Assembly (NCBI RefSeq): GCF_009797935.1
Contig: NZ_VOLC01000009.1
Location: forward strand, 186,001-250,000
DNA: 64,000 nucleotides
Direction: 5' to 3'
Source: Lunatibacter salilacus
Lineage (GTDB): Bacteria; Bacteroidota; Bacteroidia; Cytophagales; Cyclobacteriaceae
The notes below the pieces were generated by a model. That model was given only the letters and a program-made list of their open reading frames with translations. It did no database searches and was not told the DNA's origin. Both the position numbers and the translations under genes were made by a program. The number at the start of each line of letters is the position of its first letter. Within the stretch, counting starts at the first letter, position 1. Shown piece by piece: positions 33,082 to 41,979 of this stretch.

Positions 33082-34335
33082 TTACCACATCTTTTCCCCT
33101 TCAGCGAGATAGTTTTTAAGTAAGGTTTCATTTAACTCGATGCCGAAGCCGGGTTTGTCGGAAAGTTGAATATGGCCATCGGTTACCAGGGGTCGGTCGT
33201 ACCCCAAAATTTCGGGATCGCCGTGTAGTCCTTTTCCCCCTTCCATCAATGGAAACATTTCATGCCCCAAAAATTCCCGAACCGAAGCCGCCAAATGTGC
33301 GGAGGCAACTGTAGCTATAGTGCCCGCCACATTGTGCGTTGCCACAGGCATATAATAAAGTTCAGCCAAGTCCGCAATCTTTTTCGCTTCCAATAATCCG
33401 CCAGCCATAGATACATCTATCTCAATCATATGTGCGCCCTGATTGACGATAAAAGGTCTGAAGTCATCTCTGGTGTATAAGTTTTCCCCGCAAAGGATAG
33501 GAGCAGGTGACTGTTCGGTCAGCTTTACCCACTGCTCATTATAGGCAATCGGCAAGGGGTCTTCTATCCACCAGGGGCGCATAGGGGCTACGGCCCTGCA
33601 CAGCCTTAATGCACTGTCAAAGTCAAACTCCCAATGACAGTGTACTACAATATCTATTTCATTTCCCAACGCCTCCCGGATATTGCCATATCCCTGTTCA
33701 TTTTGATCGACTTCTACATTTGAGATTCTCCGGTTATCTATTTCAAACCATTTCTGATCTCGGTGTACGTTGATTTTTACGGCAGTGTATTTTTGTGATT
33801 TCAGGGTTTCCGCATATTCAGCGCAGGAATCTTTATTCATCCTATCCTTTGGCCCCGAATTGAGGTATGCTCGTACCTGATTGACATGCGATCCCCCGCC
33901 TAAAATTTTGTGAACAGGCTGCCCTGTGATTTTGCCGATTATGTCCCAAAGTGCCATTTCTACTCCTGTAATTGCATGGGTAGCGATTCCGTGGTTTCCG
34001 CCATAATAAGAGGTGCGGGTACCCATTTTAAAAAGTAGCCTTTCCAAATCAAAAGGATCCTGCCCCAATAAGATTGGCTTAAGGGCATTTTCTATAATGT
34101 CCTTGGCGCCAAAGCCGTTTTCGTCGTGGTGGCATTCGCCAATCCCAATTACCCCTTGGTCGGTTTCTATTTTCACCAGCGGGCTTACCCTAAGTCCAAG
34201 TTGTGTCCTCAGGCATTTGACATCCGTGATTTTCACCCGATCCAGCCAGTTATCTGCCAATAGCGGGAAATGGGGCAACAGGGTGGCAATGGGCAGTGTT
34301 TTGGCCATTTGCTTCAAAAAGATTCTTCGATCCAT
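33082..34335 (-). CDS. Mandelate racemase/muconate lactonizing enzyme-family protein (enolase superfamily)
   Basis: A 417-residue enzyme with an N-terminal signal-like segment (MDRRIFLKQMAKTLPIATLL) that predicts export, possibly through Tat. The capping domain is at about 32-140, then the barrel with AVKINVHRD near 197 (active-site lysine region), HCHWEFD near 240, WWIEDP near 266, CGENLY near 294 and ATHN near 345. These fit the sugar-acid dehydratase branch of the superfamily, such as D-galactonate dehydratase relatives. At the usual first metal-ligand position I read HCHWEFD, so metal ligands should be checked by alignment. It lies downstream of the barrel gene on the minus strand. Confidence 0.85.
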   Translation of the reverse strand: MDRRIFLKQMAKTLPIATLLPHFPLLADNWLDRVKITDVKCLRTQLGLRVSPLVKIETDQGVIGIGECHHDENGFGAKDIIENALKPILLGQDPFDLERLLFKMGTRTSYYGGNHGIATHAITGVEMALWDIIGKITGQPVHKILGGGSHVNQVRAYLNSGPKDRMNKDSCAEYAETLKSQKYTAVKINVHRDQKWFEIDNRRISNVEVDQNEQGYGNIREALGNEIDIVVHCHWEFDFDSALRLCRAVAPMRPWWIEDPLPIAYNEQWVKLTEQSPAPILCGENLYTRDDFRPFIVNQGAHMIEIDVSMAGGLLEAKKIADLAELYYMPVATHNVAGTIATVASAHLAASVREFLGHEMFPLMEGGKGLHGDPEILGYDRPLVTDGHIQLSDKPGFGIELNETLLKNYLAEGEKMW

Positions 34336-34501
34336 GGTTATTGTCTTGGGAATATTTGGTACGGTACTAAGTTAGCAAATTATCCAAAAGTTTGGGTAGG
34401 AAAATGTCAACTCTTTTCATCTTTGTTGGGGGAAAATAGTGTAATTTTCTGTAAATGTTAGTGAGCAATTGGGTCCTGATTTGGCTCTTTTGCAGATAAG
34501 C

Positions 34502-35680
34502 TCAATAGCTCCAGCGCACCCTTAGAAACCACAAACCTACTGGTGATAATTCACTATCCTTTGCCATAGGCCTGAATACTTGTCCAATAATATCGATGTC
34601 CCAATTTTCGGCTAGGTTTAGCTGTAAACTGGGGTTGAGAATCAGTGGATGATTTTCGTTTATAGAGTAAATGAAAGCACCCGAGGCGGAAACTAGGGGA
34701 GTGATAGGATAACTAATTTGTGTCAATAAACTGTGTTTAAATGGGAAAATTGTTCTGGCAGTGAGTACTCGGTTGGGATCCAGGAGCAATAAGTTGCCTT
34801 CCGGTACATCACTGTTGAATAAATAACTCAGGTACATAAACCAGCCCTTACCCAAGCTGTGGTCTATACCCGTACTGGCACTGATCGCTTGCTTTTTATC
34901 CTGGTCCCAGAGCGGATGAAACCAAGTCAGTTCACCTTTCCAGCCAATGTCTTTCAAATACCCCGACCATCCTCCACCTATTGCTATATCACCATTGGTC
35001 AATCCCCCAATCAACTGCATATCGTATTCATTCCTATTAAAAAACCACCTTCCACCCAGCCCTATGCTTTCCCTGTCTTTTCCCCCTTTTACGACTAAAT
35101 CCAGACCTGATGCAAAGCCCGTATAGTATTGAACCCGGATGGCATCAGTTCCTGGCCTCTCCTCATAATCAAAATCGAGAAAATTATAAACATTAAAAAG
35201 ATCATTAGGATTAAAGGCGATATTTTGCCCCCAGTTTACCCGTTGACGCCCTGCCCGGATATTCCAGTTCTTGTGATTCCACTCCGTGTAAAACCTATCA
35301 AGGGTGGAATGAATGGCATATTGGGAGCGCTCCACCCATAGTACCGACAAAGGAATCCAATCATCGGAAATAGCGTCCAATTGTTGGCCAAAATTCTCAT
35401 TCATGCCGGTGAGATTACCGGCAAAAATCCTGTTTCGTAGCCCGGCATGAAAACTCCACTTATCATCAACATCTACTCGAAGGTTCAATCGGTGGTGGAT
35501 GAGGTTTTCCATCAATAACATATCATCTCCGGGAAACACGGCAGTTTGCATGTTTTTCAAATATCCAGATACATGGTATCTGATGGAGTCAGTCTGACAA
35601 AAGGTAGGATGAGTCTGTAGAATACCGCTATGACTCAGGAGGATTATTAATGCTATTTTCGAACCTATGTTGCAGCACAT
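34502..35680 (-). CDS. Outer-membrane beta-barrel protein linked to the Lol-like operon
   Basis: A 392-residue protein with an N-terminal signal segment (to about residue 30). The remainder alternates short strands and turns rich in aromatic and Gly/Asn residues, ending in LWFLRVRWSY, a typical final strand of an outer-membrane barrel. Mid-protein GRQRVNWGQNIAFNPNDLFN resembles strands of DUF1302-like porins. It lies 199 nt downstream of the ABC transporter genes on the same strand. Linkage of LolA-like, FtsX-type ABC and barrel genes suggests a route moving lipid or lipoprotein across the envelope (inference). Confidence 0.7.
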   Translation of the reverse strand: MCCNIGSKIALIILLSHSGILQTHPTFCQTDSIRYHVSGYLKNMQTAVFPGDDMLLMENLIHHRLNLRVDVDDKWSFHAGLRNRIFAGNLTGMNENFGQQLDAISDDWIPLSVLWVERSQYAIHSTLDRFYTEWNHKNWNIRAGRQRVNWGQNIAFNPNDLFNVYNFLDFDYEERPGTDAIRVQYYTGFASGLDLVVKGGKDRESIGLGGRWFFNRNEYDMQLIGGLTNGDIAIGGGWSGYLKDIGWKGELTWFHPLWDQDKKQAISASTGIDHSLGKGWFMYLSYLFNSDVPEGNLLLLDPNRVLTARTIFPFKHSLLTQISYPITPLVSASGAFIYSINENHPLILNPSLQLNLAENWDIDIIGQVFRPMAKDSELSPVGLWFLRVRWSY

Positions 35681-35879
35681 TTTAAGATAAGAGTTTGGTT
35701 TTAACCCAGCTATTTACTTTTTTTTGTATATCAGCTTATTGCCAGTAGGTACCGTTAACCAATGAAAAGATGTCTGAAAGTAAATTTAAGCCAACCTGCC
35801 TACCGGACAGGAAGGCTCCCGTCTACCGACTTCCATCTCTGCCGTAGTTCGAAAAACAGGAACTTGACATCCAGAGAAA

Positions 35880-36569
35880 TTATTTTACCACATCGCTAAC
35901 CACAGCCCCGTCTTCGAGGGTGATAATTCTTCTGGCTCTTTCCATTACCCGTGGATCATGGGTAGAAAAAACGAAGGTGATGTGCTCCTCTTTATTCAAT
36001 TTTTCCATCATGTCGAGCAGGTTGTATGCAGACTTTGTATCAAGATTTGCCGTGGGCTCATCTGCTAGAATAAATGCGGGTTTCGGGGCTAGGGCTCGTG
36101 CTACGGCTACCCGCTGCTGTTGTCCACCGGAAAGTTCACTTGGTTTGTTTTCGGCTTTGTCAGCAATTCCGACGGCTTCGAGAAGACTATCCACCCTTTC
36201 GGTTCTCTCAGGATCGGGGATACCTTGTAATAGCATTACAAACTCGGCATTCTCTCTGGCTGTCAGTACCGGGATTAAGTTGAAGGCCTGAAAGACAAAT
36301 CCGATGTGGTCTCTTCTGAAATTGATTAGTTCATTCTCGCTCATTCCAGCCAGCTCTCTATCATCCACCGTCACACTACCACGGGTAGGTTGATCCAGGC
36401 CTCCAACAATATTAAGCAAAGTCGTTTTTCCTGAGCCTGACGGCCCTACCACAGCCACAAAAGCACCTTTTTCTATTTCCACGCTGACGTCGCGCAAAGC
36501 GTACACAGGTATGGTGTTTTCATTGTATATTTTATACAATCCTGCTGTTTTGATGACTATTTCTGACAT
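35880..36569 (-). CDS. ABC transporter ATP-binding protein (LolD/MacB type)
   Basis: A 229-residue ATPase with Walker A GPSGSGKTT near residue 42, Q-loop in FVFQAFNLIPVLTARENAEF, signature LSGGQQQRVAVARAL near 144, Walker B FILADEPTANLD near 166 and an H-loop in VFSTHDPRVMERA. The length and Q-loop context match the LolD/MacB/FtsE group, which powers mechanotransmission by FtsX-type permeases rather than solute import. It follows the two permease genes, 11 nt after the second. Confidence 0.93.
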   Translation of the reverse strand: MSEIVIKTAGLYKIYNENTIPVYALRDVSVEIEKGAFVAVVGPSGSGKTTLLNIVGGLDQPTRGSVTVDDRELAGMSENELINFRRDHIGFVFQAFNLIPVLTARENAEFVMLLQGIPDPERTERVDSLLEAVGIADKAENKPSELSGGQQQRVAVARALAPKPAFILADEPTANLDTKSAYNLLDMMEKLNKEEHITFVFSTHDPRVMERARRIITLEDGAVVSDVVK

Positions 36570-36580
36570 GGCTCGTGAAT

Positions 36581-37804
36581 TTATAATTTCCGAATGGCTT
36601 CCACAGGTTTGAGTGAAATTGCCTTTATCGATGGATAGATGCCTGCTACAATGGCTGTGATGACTAATGCAAATACGATTTCAACATAGGTGGCCCATCC
36701 AAGATTTGGATAAATCAGCGTCCCGATGCCAAATTGCTCCAGTCCATCGGACCAGGTTCTCAGATCAATTCCCGCTTTTCCCAAAAAACCAATGGTACCG
36801 TAGCCAATTAGGACTCCAATCGGGGCTGCAATCACACACATAATAATGGATTCTAAGGTAATCATGGAGAATATTTTTCTTTGGTTCATTCCGATGGCCA
36901 ATAGCATACCAAGTTCTCTTTGTCTTTCTAATACAGCCATTAGCATGGTGTTTATTATTCCAAATAGTAGGGCAATCATCACCACGATTATTACAATGCT
37001 TAACATGGTTTTAATTTGTTCATTGTATAAGACCATATCCGGAGAAATTTCAGTGTAGGAACGAATACGAGCGTCATCAAACACTTCGGAAAACTCCGAC
37101 TGAAAAGCGGGTACATCTTTGATATCATGTAATATTACTGCCATCTCATGAAAAGCAGACTCCTCCATAAGACTCAAAGCCAGCAGGTCATCGTAGCGTG
37201 CAAAAGCCATCATATCGTCCTCCTGCGTATTTCCTGTGTCATACCACCCTACTACGCGAAAGCGTCCGCTTGCAAATTCACCATCCACATTTTGAAAGCT
37301 CAACACCAGATGTTGATTCAAGGAGACGCCAAGTCTTCGACCCATTCCTTTACTGACCAATATTGGATTACGCCTATCCACATCGAGATATTCACCTTCT
37401 GCCAGTTTTCTGTCGAGGGCGGAGATTTCTTTTTCTTGTTCCGGCTTAACGCCTTTTACCATCACACCTCGGCTGCCTGAAGCGGATGATAGCAAGCCCT
37501 GCAGCACCAGCCTTTCTGCTGTTGTTTTCACCCGGTTGTCAGCGTGAAGTTTTTCCCGAAACAGTTCAGCGGGATCTAAATAAAAAATCACTTCGGGATC
37601 TTCCACAAATTCAGGGTGATGGATTTGTAAATGGGAAGTCCTACTTTCAATGGTTGCATTGATGTAGGAATCAACCATGCCATTGAAAAACCCCAGCAGG
37701 AACACAAGTGCCCATATACCTATTACCACAGCTGCCATGACCACTCCTGTTCGGACTGGATTCCTCCAAATATTCAACCAAGCCAGTTTAATGATCATCT
37801 TCAT
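36581..37804 (-). CDS. FtsX-family ABC transporter permease (second)
   Basis: A 407-residue permease with the MacB/LolCE layout: one N-terminal transmembrane helix (about 20-42), a periplasmic domain to about residue 275, then three helices near 278-300, 325-350 and 370-392. The C-terminus PSIKAISLKPVEAIRKL is the usual FtsX-family ending. The motif LGMLLAIGMNQRKIFSMITL before the second helix pair is the coupling segment. It starts 4 nt after the first permease; the two probably form a heterodimer with the ATPase, like LolCE with LolD. Confidence 0.9.
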   Translation of the reverse strand: MKMIIKLAWLNIWRNPVRTGVVMAAVVIGIWALVFLLGFFNGMVDSYINATIESRTSHLQIHHPEFVEDPEVIFYLDPAELFREKLHADNRVKTTAERLVLQGLLSSASGSRGVMVKGVKPEQEKEISALDRKLAEGEYLDVDRRNPILVSKGMGRRLGVSLNQHLVLSFQNVDGEFASGRFRVVGWYDTGNTQEDDMMAFARYDDLLALSLMEESAFHEMAVILHDIKDVPAFQSEFSEVFDDARIRSYTEISPDMVLYNEQIKTMLSIVIIVVMIALLFGIINTMLMAVLERQRELGMLLAIGMNQRKIFSMITLESIIMCVIAAPIGVLIGYGTIGFLGKAGIDLRTWSDGLEQFGIGTLIYPNLGWATYVEIVFALVITAIVAGIYPSIKAISLKPVEAIRKL

Positions 37805-37808
37805 AGAC

Positions 37809-39035
37809 TTAGGATCTCATTGCCTGTAAAGGATTCATTCGTAAAATCTTCCATAGGGAATATAAGGACAAAAGCGTTACTATGACACTCACCGTCATTA
37901 ATTCCCTTAAAAAGATGTATGGATTGAGGGTAGCTGTTAATACTGCTTCCATGCCAAATTGATCAAACGCTTCCTGCATACTTTCGCCAAGAGATATGGG
38001 ATTGTTTGTAAGGTAGCTAAGCAGGATATAAGACAATGCCATGGCGACTACAAGGCCCAGCACAGCCATAAGCATAAATTCCATCCATACCATCAGCATA
38101 ATGTGGGCCCGCTTCATTCCAATAGAAAGCAGGACCCCCATTTCCCTTTTTCTTTCGTTCAGGAGCATCAACAAGGTTCCAAATATACCAAAACTAACCA
38201 CTAGGTACAGGATGTACATAGTAAGGAGCGTAGACGCCTCGTCCACTTCCTTAGCCTGTATCAACTCAGGCATGAGTTCAGGCCATTCATAAGCCCTTAA
38301 CCCCTGGTAGTCTTGCAATAATTGATTGATTCGAGGTGTGGCTGCCTTCATTCCACGCATAGATCCCAACATCAGCAATACTCCGGTGTATTGACCATAA
38401 GCTTGAAACAATTCACTGGCATCCGCCATATTTGTAAAGACTAACTGATTGTTCATTTCCGAAAGTGGAAACTTTAAAACGCCTTTTACGGGCATCATCC
38501 CCACCGCAAAGGCTCCTCTGTAACCCTGGCCAATAAATACTAAGGAATCCCCTAGATTCAACCCCATTCGGTTAAATATGCCTTCTCCCACCAAAATGCC
38601 ACTGCAAGGCTCATCTGTCAAATATTCGCCTGCAATTATTTTTTCATCCAATCCCGTCATAGCCGCTTCACGTTGGGGATATACACCGGTAATCAAAACA
38701 GGGCGGGTTCGCTCCTCAAAGGAAGACAGTACGAAATTTTGAAGACGGGGATTCACTTGCAGCACCGCAGGATCCTCGAGTAACTTTTGAGTCGTCTCTT
38801 TAGAAAGGCTGAAAGCATGGTCCAGTACCGGTTCGTCAAAATAGTCCTCGGTCTGTAATTGTATATGTCCAGTAGTTTGCTCCACCATGCTATTGAGCAT
38901 TTTCTCCCACATTCCCGTTTCAATGGAAGTGAGGCTTATCGTGAGCAGGGCTGCAAACATGATGGAGGTAGCCGTTATCAGCGTGCGCCTCTTGTTTCGC
39001 CAGATATTCCGAAATGCCATTTTGAAAAGATACAT
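37809..39035 (-). CDS. FtsX-family ABC transporter permease (first)
   Basis: A 408-residue permease homologous to its neighbour: MYLFKMAFRNIWRNKRRTLI start, first helix near 18-40, a large periplasmic domain, and three C-terminal helices near 277-299, 320-345 and 368-392. The segment KREMGVLLSIGMKRAHIMLM is the FtsX coupling region. Its start overlaps the last base of the LolA-like gene stop, so translation is coupled. Together with the ATPase it resembles a LolCDE-type exporter working from the outer leaflet of the inner membrane. Confidence 0.9.
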   Translation of the reverse strand: MYLFKMAFRNIWRNKRRTLITATSIMFAALLTISLTSIETGMWEKMLNSMVEQTTGHIQLQTEDYFDEPVLDHAFSLSKETTQKLLEDPAVLQVNPRLQNFVLSSFEERTRPVLITGVYPQREAAMTGLDEKIIAGEYLTDEPCSGILVGEGIFNRMGLNLGDSLVFIGQGYRGAFAVGMMPVKGVLKFPLSEMNNQLVFTNMADASELFQAYGQYTGVLLMLGSMRGMKAATPRINQLLQDYQGLRAYEWPELMPELIQAKEVDEASTLLTMYILYLVVSFGIFGTLLMLLNERKREMGVLLSIGMKRAHIMLMVWMEFMLMAVLGLVVAMALSYILLSYLTNNPISLGESMQEAFDQFGMEAVLTATLNPYIFLRELMTVSVIVTLLSLYSLWKILRMNPLQAMRS

Positions 39036-39787
39036 CAGGGGCGCAGTCTTTTGAGGTTTTGGAGGCTGAAAAAGCTCTCTCGGAGCTCTACGTCAAATTC
39101 CAGCTCATCATACTTAAAAATGGTCTTGTGGCCGGGTTTCCCCTCAGGAATTACCTCAAGGTGTGTGAGGACTGTACGTGAGCCGAATTTTTTGGGGACC
39201 TTTCCGGTAATGGTATTAACCAGTTCCATATCCTCGTCGAAAAATTCCGTTTTGTATTGCAGATAATCCGATTTCCCGATATACATGATAAGCTTCCCCC
39301 AAACTACCGCAGCCTGTTCTTTAGGCGTCAATGCTATGGTGTAGCAAAGATTCCCATCCACATTGGCATCTGCTAGGAGCTTGTGATCGTAATCATTTAA
39401 AATGGAATTCTGCCTGACCAGGTCTTCAGTTGTGAGATCTGAACCCATCCATCCCTGCAACATCATGGACGGGGGCATTTTTATGGATCGATCTATGCTG
39501 GGTTGCCAGTTCCACACTTCCCGACCCCTTTTCAGAAAGGCCATTCCCCGGTCACGTGCAGGAGAAGTAATGAGCGTCAAGCCATATTCGTCTCCAAGCG
39601 ACCAACTTTTGAAAGACACATTTCTGGTGTAGTCAGGACGGATGACCGACATGCTGATGCTTGCCTCACTGGAATTGCCCCTGAGCTGGTCCTCTGCCTT
39701 GCGGATTATTTCACTGGCATCCGGAGTGGTTTGGGCTTTGAGTAATAGGGGAACAAAAATCAATAATAATGAAAAACGCCTTTGCAT
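39035..39787 (-). CDS. Outer-membrane lipoprotein-sorting (LolA-like) protein
   Basis: A 250-residue periplasmic protein with a signal peptide (MQRRFSLLLIFVPLLLKAQ). The mature domain has LolA/LppX-like pattern: DASEIIRKAEDQLRGNSSEA, SFKSWSLGDEYGLTLITSPA, FLKRGREVWNWQPSIDRSIK, then MPPSMMLQGWMGSDLTTEDL near 113-132. This is the form (PF17131-like) that typically travels with FtsX-type exporters, and carries a lipid or lipoprotein across the periplasm. It is the first gene of the minus-strand operon. Confidence 0.88.
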   Translation of the reverse strand: MQRRFSLLLIFVPLLLKAQTTPDASEIIRKAEDQLRGNSSEASISMSVIRPDYTRNVSFKSWSLGDEYGLTLITSPARDRGMAFLKRGREVWNWQPSIDRSIKMPPSMMLQGWMGSDLTTEDLVRQNSILNDYDHKLLADANVDGNLCYTIALTPKEQAAVVWGKLIMYIGKSDYLQYKTEFFDEDMELVNTITGKVPKKFGSRTVLTHLEVIPEGKPGHKTIFKYDELEFDVELRESFFSLQNLKRLRP

Positions 39788-40237
39788 GATGAGGGGATCA
39801 TTTATTCACAATGGTGCTAATTCCAATTTCCTTGTGTTTAGCCAAGGTATATGTTAATTCAAAATTAAAGTGTTAGTATTTGGTAGGTTGCAGTAAATGA
39901 ACTGCTTAAATTTTCTAGCTATAGTAAATATAATTTAAATAGTTTATTATTCCAAAGGCAGGGTAGCCCATGCTGACCGAGTTCAGCCACGTACTGGTTT
40001 GGAATGGAATAAATGACCTCATGCCGGGTGTGGGGTCATGATTGATTCACTTTTAGATAGAAGATATTAGGAAAATAATGGCCGCAAGGTTGGAAATAAT
40101 ATACGGTAGCAGGTAAGGTTGGATGGTTTCCATGGTTAGCATGAACTGTTTATCGCAATTTACATTTATTCACTACCAAACTAGAAAGGGCCCAAGTTGA
40201 ATTTGAGCCCTTTTTCACAATAATCACCGATTCATTT
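39788..40237. other. Intergenic spacer with a terminator
   Basis: About 450 nt between two minus-strand operons. It should contain the promoter of the Lol-like operon near its left end and the terminator at 40180-40215 of the GerW-like pair. No gene is recognisable. Confidence 0.5.
40180..40215. terminator. Hairpin at the 3' end of the GerW-like operon
   Basis: A stem formed by AAAGGGCCCAA and TTGAGCCCTTT (one mismatch or bulge) has T-runs on both sides. It lies just after the minus-strand stop at 40238. Confidence 0.7.
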
Positions 40238-40606
40238 TCAATTCTTCGCCTGTTCGGAATCCTTCTTTTGTATCAAAGACATAAGGAGATCCGGCACTTT
40301 ATCGAACATCTTTGAAATCCCTTTTTCCTGATGGGTGGAGATAAAGGAAATCTCGGATCCCTTAGTTACCAAAAATCCTATAGGTTCAATACCCATTCCA
40401 ACACCGGCTCCTAAGCCATGCCCTTTTCCGTTTTTGGAGGAATCACCTTCGCCTCCTCCACTTCCGAGGCCCATGCCTACACGCACCACTGGCACGCAGG
40501 TAAATTCTCCCAGAATAAATTGTTCACCTACTACGGTTTCAGTTTTGGCCTCCCGGTTGAGGAATTCGGTTAGCTTTTCAATAACAGTACTAAAGTTCGC
40601 TTCCAT
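40238..40606 (-). CDS. GerW/YtfJ-like protein
   Basis: A 122-residue cytosolic protein of the GerW (YtfJ) family: NFSTVIEKLTEFLNREAKTE at the N-terminus, VVGEQFILGEFTCVPVVRVG, a glycine-rich SGGGEGDSSKNGKGHGLGAG loop, then IEPIGFLVTKGSEISFIS. In Bacillus YtfJ is a sporulation/germination protein, but the family also occurs in non-spore-formers, where its role is unknown. It lies 4 nt after a DUF2953-like gene, the same pairing as Bacillus ytfI-ytfJ. Confidence 0.87.
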   Translation of the reverse strand: MEANFSTVIEKLTEFLNREAKTETVVGEQFILGEFTCVPVVRVGMGLGSGGGEGDSSKNGKGHGLGAGVGMGIEPIGFLVTKGSEISFISTHQEKGISKMFDKVPDLLMSLIQKKDSEQAKN

Positions 40607-40610
40607 GATT

Positions 40611-41114
40611 TTATTTTTTAGTTAAGAATATGATAAATGTATATAGCATCTTATTTAGTCTTGCTTCGATGATTAGGTCTAGGAAATAGGTATTGTTGAA
40701 ATTTGTGGTCAACTGAACTGGACCTTGGTTGACAAATGGATATATGGCAAAAAGCTGTGAATTGAGCACTACATCATCCAAATCAGCTGTACCCACAAGT
40801 TTCTTCACCCTAAAACTTTTCAACAAACCCTTTATGAGAAATATCCAAGAAGAGAGAGATCTTTTGATGAAAGGCTTTCTGTTCTTTTTTCTCACTGGTT
40901 TTTTTTCGGATTTTTCTGAATTTGGGATTGTTATCCCAAAAAACTTTACTTTAAAACGAGGCCTTTGTACGGGAGAATAAGAAAGGTGGAATGTTCCAAC
41001 CTGAGAGAATGTATATTTGTTGTTTTGGGTATCTACTATTAGATAGATTGGCTTAAAAATGATCCAGATAATCAGCCCTAATATTAGCAACAATATCCCT
41101 CCAATGATTTCCAT
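40611..41114 (-). CDS. DUF2953-like membrane-anchored protein
   Basis: A 167-residue protein with one N-terminal transmembrane helix (MEIIGGILLLILGLIIWIIF) and a soluble domain. A basic, Lys/Arg-rich segment (about 68-88) precedes KGLLKSFRVKKLVGTADLDD, which resembles the DUF2953 (YtfI) core. The C-terminus INQGP-type phrase (FVNQGPVQLTTNFNN) and an amphipathic tail follow. Similarity is moderate, but being beside a GerW-like gene supports the call. Function is unknown. Confidence 0.65.
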   Translation of the reverse strand: MEIIGGILLLILGLIIWIIFKPIYLIVDTQNNKYTFSQVGTFHLSYSPVQRPRFKVKFFGITIPNSEKSEKKPVRKKNRKPFIKRSLSSWIFLIKGLLKSFRVKKLVGTADLDDVVLNSQLFAIYPFVNQGPVQLTTNFNNTYFLDLIIEARLNKMLYTFIIFLTKK

Positions 41115-41207
41115 TTTCTTGGTGTTTGATATAATGACTTTTGCTTTTATCGATTCGAAAGGTCGTGTAAAAATTATAAAAATAAAAAGATTTTTACAAT
41201 AAAAAAA

Positions 41208-41225
41208 ATATGATTTAAGTCATAT
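41208..41225. promoter_or_regulatory. Possible Crp/Fnr-type dyad operator
   Basis: A perfect inverted repeat, ATATGA-TTTAAG-TCATAT, sits about 20 nt upstream of a TAnnTTTG-type -7 box. Spacing and shape fit a Crp/Fnr-family activator site. This is suggestive only. Confidence 0.4.
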
Positions 41226-41245
41226 ATAACTAATTATCAAATACA

Positions 41246-41253
41246 TATATTTG
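41246..41253 (+). promoter_or_regulatory. Bacteroidota-type -7 promoter box
   Basis: TATATTTG matches the TAnnTTTG consensus of Bacteroidota promoters and lies 37 nt before the start codon at 41290. The -33 element is not well conserved, which fits an activator-dependent promoter using the dyad just upstream. Confidence 0.5.
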
Positions 41254-41289
41254 TAAGAATTAGAAATTAAACCATCAAAAACATTTGTC

Positions 41290-41712
41290 ATGAAAAAGCT
41301 GTTTCAAAATTTATTGGGAGTGGTTGTATCGACCATTTTACTTTCAGGATGTGCCTCATCAGGCATGCATATGTCCTCTTCCCTGACCAATGTGCAATTG
41401 TCGGAAGCCAATTACCAAATCGTGGCCAGGTCTGTTTCCGGTGAGTCGAAAGCAGGATATATATTGGGGTTTTCTTTTGGTGTGGGCATGTATAGTCAGG
41501 TCATGGGTGTGGCTCGTGTAAGTGGAGATAAAGCACTCTATAAAACCGCTATGGATAACCTCTGGAGTAATTTCGAGGCAAACCATGGAAGTGTAGAGGG
41601 CAGAAACCTTGCTTTGGTCAATGTCCGGTATGATGTTGATGCGCTTAACCTATTTGTCTATACCCAACCTATATTGACCATACAGGCAGATATAATTGAA
41701 TTTTTGGATTAG
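41290..41712 (+). CDS. DUF6567-like lipoprotein
   Basis: A 140-residue small lipoprotein (lipobox LLSGCAS near residue 21). The mature part includes SSLTNVQLSEANYQIVARSV, SGESKAGYILGFSFGVGMYS and NLALVNVRYDVDALNLFVYT, which match a family I recall as DUF6567. It probably lies in the periplasm or outer membrane. Function is unknown. It has its own promoter with a possible Crp/Fnr-type operator. Confidence 0.7.
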   Translation: MKKLFQNLLGVVVSTILLSGCASSGMHMSSSLTNVQLSEANYQIVARSVSGESKAGYILGFSFGVGMYSQVMGVARVSGDKALYKTAMDNLWSNFEANHGSVEGRNLALVNVRYDVDALNLFVYTQPILTIQADIIEFLD

Positions 41713-41979
41713 CCAAAAACGACAACAAAGCTGTCGGTTTATGCTGGTTTTTCGGCTTTGGATCTGTCAATTTTTTAACCTATATTAACTATCCCAAACT
41801 TATAATTTGACTACACTTTAATTTTCTGAAAGTGCTGCTTGGAAAGCAAATACAATAAATATCTTAGTCGGTGTTTGAATAGGCATGTTATCTGAAACCA
41901 TTCAGGTCGAATGGCTTTTTGCAGAGGTATCATTCGATGAAGTCATTGAAACATTAATTAATAAATAAACCAAGCCGAA

